Positions 25,048 through 36,912 of a stretch of DNA of 64,000 nucleotides are shown here, piece after piece. Source of the DNA: Erigeron canadensis (lineage: Eukaryota > Streptophyta > Magnoliopsida > Asterales > Asteraceae); contig NC_057768.1 of NCBI RefSeq assembly GCF_010389155.1, forward strand, positions 48,091,633-48,155,632, read 5' to 3'. Positions within the stretch are counted from its first letter, which is position 1. Each line of letters begins with the position of its first letter. A program made the position numbers and the translations under genes. The notes under the pieces are model-generated. The model saw only the letters and a list, made by a program, of their open reading frames with translations, was not told the origin of the DNA and searched no databases.

Positions 25048-26822
25048 CTATCTATACAGTGAGGTATCGTTCTTTGACTTGTGTCTGCTAAGCAACACTT
25101 TGAAAAGGTTTCTAGTTTTCTTGGTGTAAACCTCGATATCTTTTCCTCTTTCTCTTTCAGGATACAACGAATGTGACCTACGTGGAACCAGTGTATGCTG
25201 CAATCATACAAGAAAGCAAGAATCAACAACAATAAGTACTGACATTTTATATTTATAATGCTCAACGTGGAGAGAAAGGAAGAATTCATGATGAGGTTCA
25301 TTTTCCCTTACTTTCTGTGTATTTGGACCGATGGATCGATGAACCATGGATCCAGAATGCATGACTGGAACAATTGGACTGGCTAATTGATTAGCAGTGG
25401 ATCCCGGACGCCTGATTCTGAATCGACTTGGTGACATAGATCGTGATCGTTTTTCTGGTTATCAGATAAGCACTAATTAGCATAAACCATTACTGCTAGT
25501 TAAAAGTCTGTTCTTCCTTACCTAATCCTTTGTTTGTCGCAGCCTTTGTGAATGAAAATGCAACCAAACCTGGTGGGAACTCACTAGAAGTTCGTTCCTT
25601 GTGTTCTCTCCTGTGCAAGGATCTTATACCATGAGCATGATTTTGATGGCTCCCTAATGGAGATATACGATAATAATGCTTAATATGCTATGTATGAATT
25701 TTACCTCAAACCTGATGATTCGGCCTTTGCATTTTCTGCTTGAACAGCTTCAGAAAAACGTCCTTCTGTGTGGTTAAAGTTGTGTTAAAACCATTTTAAA
25801 CTCTAAAGGAAATTTCTAAATACTGTGGCAAGTAGAAACAATAAATTCTTAAGCTCTCAGTATTCTCTGCTTAAAAGTCAAACTGTCAATGAACTATCAC
25901 ATTAAAGTGCATTGACTAATACATAATCTTGGTTTCAATTCATGTATTCAAACATATTCTTGGATCAATTTCATTTATTAAAAAATATTCTTGATTATAA
26001 TTTTCATGCAGGGTCTCTGAAATGATATTTTTCCAAAACAGAAAGATGACCTGGGAGCAGGTACTGCTTATGGTACTTGGGTATCTGTATCACCAACGAT
26101 TGTTGTGAAAGACCCTCGTGGTCGCTATATGTCTGGCATGTTTGTAATCTCTGCAGAAATTTCCAAAAAATGAATCACATATTTGCACACAACCTCATAA
26201 AAGGAGAATACATAACTACGGTCTCCCTAACTTAACAACACGTGAACGTGATATGTAAATTACCTGTTCAATGCATACTACTCGAAGATTTGTTTCAAAA
26301 GTTTCCTCAATATTATCATCCAAGAAACCATTAACTTTAGATGTCACAGACCCCAAATGGTCAATGGTACTAATCAGAGCTTTTGACACATAATCTTTTA
26401 AGCTTTCTAACAATCTGCACAAAATAATCAGCAAGAAAGTAAAAAAAGCTTTAGCATATAAAGAAGCTAAAACTAGCAAAGGATTAGGATTTAGCACTCA
26501 AAACTTACAATTGATCATGATCATTTCTGTGATAAGAGTCTTCATAGAACTCTGCAGCTGAATACAACTGCTTTCTTATATTTCTCAGATCCTATAAGTT
26601 CATTGACTTAGATTAGAAACTAAAAAGTAATCTAATTTTATCATTTTCATTGAAAAGAAAACGATCATTATGAGTCGATTTAGACAAAAAGTAGAAAAAG
26701 AAAAGAAAAAAGAAAGATACGTTGAGACTATCAGCAAAGAGCAAGCTGTGTTGCATGTAGATTTCATCAAAACCTGAAGGTTGATGATCATTTACTTGAA
26801 ATGATGTATACTTAGCCTCCAT
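25048..26822 (-). CDS. ABI-like protein (SCAR/WAVE complex subunit)
   Basis: Homologue of Abl-interactor, the ABIL subunit of the plant SCAR/WAVE complex that activates ARP2/3 actin nucleation for cell shape and trichome growth. Eight exons on the minus strand: 26721-26822, 26509-26591, 26264-26414, 26051-26150, 25705-25765, 25522-25610, 25312-25454, 25048-25197; 293 codons, 292 aa. Motifs in order: [94 protein letters not shown] (conserved coiled-coil half), then a variable serine/proline-rich middle ([16 protein letters not shown]) and the basic tail [17 protein letters not shown]. All splice phases agree. Length is slightly under the 300-330 aa of relatives. Which ABIL paralogue it is cannot be told. 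Confidence 0.9.
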
Positions 26823-28911
26823 AGAAAACTTAAACAGCCTTTACTTGTAAGAACACACAAAAAAAGACCAAGATTTTATTCAAACCAAAATATTGTTTTT
26901 TGTTTTTTATGTGAATTGAAGCCACAACAGGCTAGATATGTAGATATTATCTAAAGGTACAAGTTTCATGGTGTGCCCATATTTTTATTTTATATTTTGA
27001 AGATGATAATTAATTGAGTGTTTTTCGGGTAGAGGCTTGTAGTTATGCTTTGAAGGGCAGTTGTAGAGATTAATAAAGTGTCGGCTTTGAAAAGGTGAAA
27101 GGAAAAAGACACAAATGGACTAATTAAAGTTTGTTAATAGAAACAAATGGTGGGACTTGGCCAGGAGGACAACCTTGGTGACTTTATGTATGGTTGGTTG
27201 GTTCATCTTAGAGGCTATGTCATTATACCATTAATAATATCACCAGTCAACTAGTCATTAATATACATCTATATCTCTATATATATACACACACATATAC
27301 ATGTTAGATGGCCATGTTTAGATAGTACAGTAACCCTTTAAGCAGTGTTTATATGGTGCAACTAATTTAGATACATTCATGATTAAAATTCTGACATAAA
27401 GACTGAATGAAATGTGGCAGGAGCTTACAAGGACAAAAAAATTTCTTATCAGATTATAAATTTTGCTGTAAAGCTTAATTATAATTAAGCTTGTCTCTTT
27501 TTAAAGAAATTTGTTTGGGTAGAGAATAGAGATGTTGATGCATCTTAACCCGAATATATAACACCATGTGGCATGTTGTTAGTGACTACATGGGTTAAGA
27601 TTTTACCATCTAACGGGTAGCTTTTGTGTTAAAAAAAAAACAAAGAGAAGAAGAAGCCGTTTGGTGTTCAATGGCGAGTTTGTTATTACTGTATTTACTT
27701 ACTCCACCCACCAGATATATGAGGCTATATACGGCGACTTTAGGACTCAAAAAAGCTTGTTATAAAAGCCATTCGAAGGAAAACATATATAGCTCTATAC
27801 TTAAAACTATGCATACGAAAAGATGAGTCAATGGCTAGTTTTGTGCCCCCGGCCTATCAAGGCTGAACTAACATACGTCTAACATATGTCAATGATGACT
27901 CAATGGTCGATCAACTTATGAATGTGTCAAAAATTCGTTCATTTATAAATATAAAAATAGTATTCGTAATAATTATTGGTGTTCAATTACCAAATACCCG
28001 TCATCTAGATACCGAAATCAACCATTAATCTGTTATTATAATGACTCCTGGATAGTGACATGATTAACTAATTAGGTACAGTAGTACACAATTAGAAGTC
28101 TCTTATTCAACCGTTGTTGGCTGGTTGCGTGTCCTTGTGCAAATTAATGAATGGAATTTATTAGACTCTATGCCGATGTTGCATTTAGGCATATATATAT
28201 ATTTAGCTTAATACAACGTATCCATCATACATCTAATCTGCAAGGACCACTAATGCAATATTAAATGACAATATTGTCGAATTTTCCTTGTCAGCTTCGT
28301 TACTCAAATCATTGTCAAACCTTGAATCACTTCCCTCCATTTTCTGTCTTCAAGTATGTAACTTCTGCCTCTTTTCTTAACAAAAACTTTCAACTTTCAT
28401 TTAGAGAATGCGTTTTAGCTTACACACAACAATATTGTACACAGTACATGTCATAATTATTTAAAGGTATACTTTACTGCATGTTAACCTTAATTTCCTT
28501 AGGACCATGGTCTGCAAAATTCATAAATTTATACTCGTAATAACCAAGATTATAAAAAATCAAACAGGAAACTGTTATATTTGTTTAAAAATATACAGTA
28601 AGATATAGCCATATAGGTACACCTACCATTTTTGGTGGGAGCTTAAAGTTGGTGCATGACTGTAGAGCAGATATAACTGCTCTGGGTAGTTGAAATCCAA
28701 CACTTATTTAAGATTTCCCAGTCAACCCCCGTGAAAGCATTCATGAATATGCATGCAAAAATATGCCACAGTTTTCGATTCACCAAATGTAAATGATGTT
28801 CTCAGTGAGACTAACAGTAAATTACAAATCAGCCCTTAGACTAGTTCGGATACAGGACTGGTTCACAAAGCAAATAACAAGGTTTAGGGAATCAAATAAA
28901 ATTTAAGATGA
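26823..28911. other. Spacer between the ABI-like and RPN12 genes
   Basis: The first few hundred bases are the likely promoter and leader of the ABI-like gene (minus strand). No further coding exon was recognised. Open frames at 27,626-27,826 and 28,265-28,456 have no family signature. The part next to 28,911 carries the RPN12 3' UTR. Confidence 0.4.
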
Positions 28912-31900
28912 TCAAACAATACGCTCTAATTCCCTGGCGTAGCTGAGAGTCTGGTTAATGAGTTGGAGAGATGGAATCTCCTTGCACGGTGCAGACTCTT
29001 TTGCCTTCTGAAATACCACCAATCCGTTCTTTACCTCCCACTCAGGATGCTCCTGCAAGTTTCATTTCAATTCATACTTGTTAACGAGTGGGAATGAATG
29101 CAAGGTATAGCTAAATCGTTTCGTTGAAACAACATCAGTAATTTGATGTCCATGGGCAAGTTCTAAATATAATGCGAGATATGGTTGAAGGGCACATGCA
29201 AGTGTAACTAGTACACACAAGCCATTGTATAATCATATAAGTCGTGTATTGTTGTATACGAACTTAAGACACAAAATGCATAGATCAGGAATGGAAAACT
29301 AGACTTGCCAGAAACAGTTACTCTCATTATGTATGTATTGTCTGAATTACTATTATAATACAAACCAAAACTGTTTCTCTTATATGTACCACTGATTCAC
29401 GCATTAAAATAAATTAAAACCTATCACCATTTTATGTAGGCAAACTCTTGCATACCCACAAGTATAAGTCGGATTTCAACTGACTTGCATCGTGTTTTTT
29501 CTATGATGGTAAAAATGGCTTCAGCTTGCGTATTTAAATAAAAATAAAATGGATCAGATGAATCAAGGGGGTTGAGAGTAATCTAAAATGCATTCAAATT
29601 ATTAGCAAGATTTCTGATCAATATCGCAATAATACAATTTTTCTAATCATATATTCATATCTAACTCATTGATAATTAGTGTCTGTTGGTTGGCCCAACA
29701 TGACCTGATCCAATATGTTTTGATTCAAACTAAGCATATTATCTACTTTGACCCAAACCCATTTAACAAGGACAGCCATTTGCCCACACATATAAGGGTG
29801 ATTTCTTGCTTATTCCTATAATCATTAGCATTTGTGTATGTGTGTGTTTAGCGTCCCAACTCCCAAGAATAGATTGGTTCGGTGTAACTATCGCAATAAA
29901 GTTTACGATCATTCACTAGGAAGCACGAAATGAAGACATCACATGGGGGTTGTACGAGTTTCTTTTAAGATAAACACAAAAGTGGTCAAGACACTCCAAG
30001 TTTCAAAAGGGTGGCCATTGTTATCAAAAATCACAGCCCTTCACAGTTAAAATGAGGATTGACATAAAATAATGGTACCTCTTTGATGTATTCAAAAAGT
30101 TCTTGGTCTGATGAGAGCAATAGAATTTGTCGTGCATCTTTAACGGTAAGAGAATCATATGCCTTCTCACTGCACCCGGCAATCTCATCCCTGTAAACAC
30201 ATTTTTGCAAGTAATAAGATAACCATTGACAATTGTCTTTTCAAGTGCATCAAGATAGTTATTGTTCATGACTAAATACAGAAAAAGAGGAACTGCTAAA
30301 GACCTTTACAGCAAGTACAATGCAAAGGAGAAACTTTAAGGATATAGTAGTGTAACGCCATACAACATAAACTACACTAACTTGCACAACTATTGTGCAT
30401 GTAATGTTTGAACCACCTTTATCAAGTAATTTATATAGTTCTCAAATCTGTGAAAATGCATTACTGATTTGCATCTATTAAAGTTATAACTGTTTTCTTA
30501 TATGTAGCAACTGACAATAAAAGCAGAGACAGCAAATGGGGGAATCAGGTACTACCTGATTCCCACAAAAATACTACCTGACAGGTAGAAGGTCGTCAAA
30601 AAAGATATTTTTGTGGGTTGAACCAAAACATAATTTGTCCAAAATATGCAACTTTTTACAAAAAGCTGAATTAGTTCCATGATAGTCTGACTTGTAATAA
30701 AATGATTAAGGTGGTTTTATGCAGTAGAAAGACACTTCGGGTGAATTTGATCTATTTGAACCCTCTCTTAGACAAACCTACTTGATTTTACTATTATATT
30801 TGTTACGATAAAAACATAGCCTAGATTGACCCATTTGTAAGTTAATAAGTTATAATTGCCACCTCTATTCAAAAGTCAGTGTTGGTTTACAGAGTTGTTT
30901 CTCACCTGACAGTCCTTGCCAACAGATCCATGAAATATACGTAAGTTTCATGAGGTACTGTTTGTCTAGCACTCAATACTCGGTTGTAAGCACCTTCCAT
31001 AAATGATTGCTCAAGCTCGACCGCATGCCTAATACAAGGATTCTCAAGAGCATTGGCTGAAAGCAACTCCAATTCAGTGTGGAATTCAGCAATTCTGTTC
31101 TGTACGAGGAGTCTCAAAAGGTTGAGACCCAAGATGGGGTACTCCTGAGGGGATTGAGGGAGACGACTACTGTTCCAACATAAAAAAAGATATTAAGTTC
31201 AACAACATATCTTTCTTAGCATACACCATTCCAAGGATAGCACGAAGATGAATGTTAAGAATGGGTGTTACCCAGCATCTGTGTAGTAAGGCTTAAGCTG
31301 AAAGAAGTCTCTCTCAAATGCATCTTGATCTTCCATCTTTACACTAAGCACGACAGCATGCTCATAGATATCCCCTGAAATTGTTAGAAATAGGTTTCAT
31401 ATAAGCTGCAGGATTATTAGGAACGCCAGTACACATATTTATGTATTGTTTGGTGCTGGTTTATCAAATCAGATGCTAATCCCAAGTAATAATTGTTTTT
31501 TCACCTCAAGGCAAACTTAATTTACACTTGGGCTCTCCCTGGTTAATATACGTTGAAATACAGAAATTCTTTGTATGACTTAGCAAGATCCATATGCATT
31601 CATACACAATAATATATTAAGGACCCCGGGCCTTGGTTTGAAATAGCGTGTGGCGACCCGTGGCGATAAGGTCCCTGAGGCAACAAGCGTGGCGTTGCGA
31701 GCGCAACACGTATTCGCGGCAACAGTTCTACAAATATGCTAATACTCTACATGTGACAATTGGATACCAAAAGATAACATTCTATATCATAAGAAATGAC
31801 AATAGTTTGTGATTTCAAATCACCAAATCATAATAGGTTGCGATTCTACGACACCAAATGTATAATGAGTAGAAAACAAACCATAAAAGTAGACTAATAG

Positions 31901-33433
31901 ACTTGAAACTGAAAGTTGAAATCAAAACAGTGGGTCCCAAAAAAGTGAAAACAAAACTTTGTACATGTTGCGACGCTACGGACGCAACACGCAACGCTCG
32001 CAATGGCTCGCTACGGGAATGTTGCGCTCGCAACATGTAACCTGGTCGCCACACCCTTGGCGTTGCGCCCTAGGGTCGCAACACGCAACACAACGCCTGT
32101 TGCACGCTATTTTAAACCAAGCCCCGGGCCCTGTACAATATCAATGATGAAGAAATGCAAGATGCTAAATGCTTACTCGCAATTGTTAACTCTTGGATTG
32201 CATTGGGAGTTTCAGCAAACAATGGAGGCAGACTCTTGAACTCTATCAGCATGATCTGCAAGTGATCAAGCAAAACGTTATAAAAAGCTGATATGTCTAG
32301 TAATACCCCTGGTACGCATGAAGGAGAACAAACGATAAATATTTATACAAAAACGGAGTCTTGTTGTCCCTTCATCACAATATATGTTCAATCAAAGTAT
32401 TCACAGGCCTTGTTGTCCCTTCACACACACGTAACTTGGTTTGATTTGATATTCAAATTTAAACACGTAAATTACTATTTCCAAATGTTTTAACTTGCAA
32501 ACCCTTAAGGACCAACTTGCATTGCATCTCTATGTTAGACACTAGGACACTGACACAACTGTTCAATAGTCTTTTTTAGGCTAAGTGAAGGGTAGGCAAC
32601 TTTGCATCATATTCTTGGTTGTGTGAGTACTGGGTACTAATTTTATCTCTTCATAACCACTTTCTCAATTTGCTCATTTAATCATTATTATTGTTACGCA
32701 AAAATCAGTTTCCTGGAACTTCATAATCAATCAAGTTTTGAACAAAAACAGCACAAATAATCTAAAGTATACAATAGCTGTCATCGATTTTACAAAATAT
32801 ACTAACCGGAATTCATAGTGATCCTAGCACAATGTTTTTTCTAAAAAAACTAAAACTTAAAAAAAAAACACATTTTCATTAGAAATGGTAAGCAAATTAA
32901 CAAACGAAAAGAGAGACAGTTTATCTAAATATAGATAGAAACTATTTTTTTACAGAAATTACACTTCGTACCTCCCTATGATAACGCGTTTCGACCACCG
33001 ACAAGACGACAATAACCACAACTAAGGTGACCTGATTCGGGTCTCGGCTTCAAACGTTACTAAGTAAAAATCACATCTCAGCCTCTCAGGGGAGAAGGCC
33101 GTTCTTATCAAGATGTGTACTATCTATCAAATGTTTCCTAAGTAGCCTGAACAGGGAAATCCTCATCCATTTAATTTATCTAAAAATTTCTTAGATCTAA
33201 ATCAGTGTAGCTATATAGTGACATCAGCCCTAACAAAGTACTAGAATGAAATTTTATAGGCCTAATGAATGAATTTAGTCACAGTAATTAAAAAGCCAAA
33301 TTAGGGTTTAATGAATCTGGGGGGTTACCTTAAGCTGGGAAAGAAGTTTAGAGCAATTATCAAAATCGTTTCGAACAAAAGATGCTTTAAATCGCTCCAA
33401 CAGCTGTGTTACTTCGATCAATTTTGGATCCAT
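28912..33433 (-). CDS. RPN12: 26S proteasome lid subunit RPN12
   Basis: Non-ATPase regulatory subunit of the 26S proteasome lid (PSMD8), needed for lid assembly and ubiquitin-dependent proteolysis; in Arabidopsis RPN12a affects cytokinin responses. Six exons on the minus strand: 33329-33433, 32177-32255, 31272-31374, 30906-31169, 30079-30190, 28912-29052; 268 codons, 267 aa, the same length as the Arabidopsis protein as I recall it. Recognisable blocks: MDPKLIEVTQLLERFKASF, IYEHAVVLSVKMEDQDAFER, LGLNLLRLLVQNRIAEFHTE, ELEQSFMEGAYNRVLSARQT, IAGCSEKAYDSLTVKDARQI and the C-terminal PCI-type part ending LINQTLSYARELERIV. All junctions are in phase. Intron 2 carries a GC-rich terminal inverted-repeat element (31,621-32,133). 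A TGGGCC motif lies upstream at 33,598-33,603 (inverted). Confidence 0.96.
30540..30564. repeat. Near-perfect 25-bp palindrome in RPN12 intron 4
   Basis: Arms GGGAATCAGGTA and TACCTGATTCCC are exact reverse complements around a single C. A partial third copy (CTACCTGA) follows at about 30,573. It sits in an intron, so it is not coding. Confidence 0.9.
31621..32133. mobile_element. GC-rich terminal inverted-repeat element in RPN12 intron 2
   Basis: The left end contains CCTTGGTTTGAAATAGCGTG and the reverse complement of the right end contains GCTTGGTTTAAAATAGCGTG, each next to a CCCGGG core, giving inverted ends of about 30 bp. Subterminal parts are rich in GCAACACG/GTGGCG motifs that also pair across the element. 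The AT-rich centre has no frame. At about 510 bp it is a non-autonomous DNA transposon; no clear target duplication was found, so the superfamily is open. Confidence 0.65.
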
Positions 33434-33597
33434 CTTCTTCAAATAAATTTTTTGGAGTTTCGCCGTGTGTTTTTTCTTGTGGGATTTTGTGTTTGATTTC
33501 CTGCTGTACAAGCTATCTTTTGTTTCTTTGGTTTTTAAATAAAGATAATCCCAACCGGGTCGGATCTCATATGGGCATTGTATTATGTATTGGTCCA

Positions 33598-33603
33598 GGC
33601 CCA
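33598..33603 (-). promoter_or_regulatory. Site II motif upstream of RPN12
   Basis: GGCCCA on the plus strand (TGGGCC in the gene's direction) about 165 bp before the RPN12 ATG. It fits the site II motif seen in promoters of proteasome and other growth genes. Confidence 0.45.
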
Positions 33604-33837
33604 ATAGGTTTTATTTAATAAGATAGCTAGGAGCTCCGAGCTCATAGCCAATTTAAAAACATTAAAATTGATTCATTCTTTTAATTTATTGAACTAAAAA
33701 TCCTTTATAATGATATTTTAAGAAAATCAAGGGATATGATTTTTAAAAAAATTAGTGAAATTACGTATCATATTCATAAGATTTTACGAAGAATTTTAGG
33801 CTAAATTTTAAAATGATTAATCATTTTCATATAGTAA

Positions 33838-33931
33838 CTAGGTCTTTTATCCGCACGATGTGCGGCTATTTAAAAATATAATTGAATTCGATATTGGTAA
33901 AGCTTACAATGTAGACGTCAATCATGATTAA

Positions 33932-34018
<87 letters not shown>

Positions 34019-34745
34019 TTGATTTAGTAGTATAATGCTAATGCGTTGGTTATCTTGTTTTTCTTTAATTTAGTTGTATAACACTAATGTATTGTTTATT
34101 TGTTAATATATGAATAAAATTTATATATCTAAGGTATGTTTGGCAAAAATAGTTGTAGTTTAGATTTTAGCTTTAAGTTGTAGTTTTTAAGCAAAGTTGT
34201 TAGCTATAATTTTTATTTTTTAGAGATCTTTGGTACGATAGTTTTAGCTGCAACCTTAAGATGTATATATGTGGTTTTAATAATTAAACACTTCATCTAA
34301 ACTAGAAACTTCGTAACCGTTAGTTGGCGGAAATTAGTCTTTCATATATGTTCTATTTTTAAACTTGATTTTTTATAACAAAGCTCATATTGCGTCTAAC
34401 GTAATTTTTTTTTCTCTAAGATTTGGGAAGCTATTAAATATGATATGATTTTTATATTTAATTAAGAAATAATTGAATATATATATATATATATATATAT
34501 TATAGGTAATAAAATAACTATCTATATCTATATAATAAAATATAGGATATATATATCTTTCAAATTTTTATTTATTATGCACCACTATATTTAATATTTT
34601 TTATTTCATAAATAAATTAATATTATGAAAAACAATATGGAGATGCCACATAAGATTTATCCTATGTGGCAATGTTATAAGCTAGTTTTAAATTGGAGAT
34701 GCTTTATAATCATTCGATTTCCTACTGTTGTAATAATTATATAGA
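33838..34745 (-). mobile_element. Non-autonomous Helitron, copy 2
   Basis: Same family and orientation as the element at 5,648-6,724. On the minus strand it begins TCTATATAATTATTACAACA (TC at 34,745-34,744) and ends with the hairpin seen as CCGCACGATGTGCGG on the plus strand, then CTAG (33,841-33,838). Host A (33,837) and T (34,746) flank it. It carries a long (TTA)n expansion at about 33,935-34,018. A TCCTATGTGGCA segment near 34,660 matches copy 1. Confidence 0.65.
33935..34018. repeat. (ATT)n microsatellite
   Basis: An uninterrupted ATT array of about 27 units inside the second Helitron copy. Confidence 0.95.
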
Positions 34746-35730
34746 TATGTCAAATATGGTTGTTATAATTTACATATCTTTTGTGTTGGCTTGATATTTT
34801 TTGTGGATTAAGCAATCGCTTTAGGTCTCAATAAATATAGAGTCTCGCTATTTTATAAAGTAGGTTTAGTGTTTAGACTTTAAACTAAGGTATCATTATA
34901 ACTTTTATTGCAACAATACTCATATTGGTTATTGCATCAATCTTTACACTTTTTTTTTTTTTACTAATTTCAGTTTTGTTTTTATTTGTTTCTTAATTAA
35001 TTAAGTCCCAAAAATTGATCTCGCTTAAGAAAAGCTGACACTGCATACATGTGTAAATATACAAATGCAAATAAAAAAATAAAAATTTAAAAATCGTTGA
35101 CAATATTATCAAGTGACATAATTAATAAAAAATAACGAAATTGAAATTTTAAGAATACTTATATAGTTTTTATAATTTATCGATATATGTTTTTGAAATA
35201 AATTTTTTGAAATAATCAGATAAAACTCATGATTTAAAATCAAAATTTAATATTTCTTTGCGTTTTATATAAGATATTAGTCCACATGTAATTATATATA
35301 TATATATATATTAATCTATAATTTTAAGTAAATAAATAACAAAAGTTATGTTATACTTGGTAGTGATTATTCACCTAGATAAAAATATAAGGGTGTTTGT
35401 GATTTCGTTTTGAGGTGCTTGTTAAATTATTACATTTATATAACGCAAATAATTAAAATATATGTTTAACAAAATAAATGATTATACATGTTTTCATATA
35501 ATTTTTTTTTAGTTTTAGTAGGTTGGGATAAAGTTTTTCAAAACGTAATTTTTAAACATATAATTTATTTTGTGATATCTAAACACATAATTTAGATCGA
35601 GATAAATGCAATCTCAAATATATTTTGGGTGGATGGTTAGAGGTGGGAAGTAAAAAGTTGCATACATTTACAACTTACAAGAGAGTAAGATTACATGTAG
35701 TACATGTGAGTTTGACCCTCCATTTAAAAA
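34746..35730. other. AT-rich spacer, no gene seen
   Basis: Nothing coding was recognised. An (AT)n tract lies near 35,293-35,312. Confidence 0.4.
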
Positions 35731-36306
35731 GAGAATTTCATATATACCCTATACTAACATCCTAATTACATATCTACTCAAATAAAATTAAAAATTACAT
35801 ATTTACCTAACTTTAAGTTTTATTCTATCATATTTACCCAAATCACAAATTATGTTTATAAATTCCATGAGTGTTGTACGAATTTAAATATATGAAAAAT
35901 CTGCTAACTATATGTGTAAATAAGATTCATAGTTTTCCAAATGTATGTACATATGGTATTCTGTCGAAGTTTTCATTTGATTCATATCAGATAAGTTTTC
36001 ATCTGATATGAAACCTAAGTGGTAGTAATTTTGCAAATGTAAACTAGACCAAAATCAATCGTACAAGCTGATCAATCAAGTTTCTCATATGTCATATTAA
36101 TTGTTCTAAGGCTACAATCATTTCATCGTTATTAGACTTCAGATACATTTAAAAATCCTATAACACACATGGAATTTGTAAAACTAACTTGTGATTTGGG
36201 TAGATGTGATAAAATCTAACTTAAAATTGGGTAAATATATAATTATTAATTTTAGTTAGGTAAATATATAATTAGGGTGTTAATATTGGATAGGTATGCA
36301 ATTCTC
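35731..36306. mobile_element. Long terminal inverted-repeat (foldback) element
   Basis: The left arm from GAGAATTTCATATATACCCT and the reverse complement of the right arm from GAGAATTGCATACCTATCCA pair over roughly 140 bp at each end, including the inner AAATTCCATG(A/T)GTG. The spacer is about 290 bp. No frame is present. The long arms resemble Mutator-type or foldback MITEs, but I could not see a 9-bp target duplication. Confidence 0.6.
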
Positions 36307-36623
36307 CGTGGACTTATGCTATGTTCTTGAGTTTTTTTAAGAGATGAAAAGAAAGGAATCTAAATGATCTTAAAACAATATGTGTTGAGTTTTTTTTAAG
36401 GATGGAAAAGAAATGAAATGATGGGAAGTGAAGTAATAATTTAGTTGATTTTGCGCCCTAAATCTTCCTCCTACTTTTAAAATGATTTGAAAGATTCAAT
36501 ACCTTCTAATCTCATCTCATCCCTTCTTTTATTTGAAAACTAAGAGCATAACATTAATTACAACACAAAATTACGTGAGGGATTATATTTTGACTTTTGA
36601 GAGACAAAAAAACCTAGAGTATA

Positions 36624-36848
36624 ATGATGGTCTGTTGTTCATCTTTACTCCCATCACCTTGTCTGATCAAAACCCTAGCCCCTTTCATTACCATCAACAA
36701 CAAGCTCACAATGTTTCTCTCCAACAACAAGCATCAAATCAAAAGAAACCCATTTAGAGGTTTTTCAGTTAGAGCCCAAACCCTTGATTTCTCAGGTACA
36801 TTTTTCAAAGGAGGGCTTGGAAATGAAGATGAACCAAACTACAACAAC

Positions 36849-36912
<64 letters not shown>

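Noticed and set aside
24825..25301. 158-codon minus-strand frame
   Set aside because: It spans an intron and last exon of the ABI-like gene in a frame different from the spliced protein.
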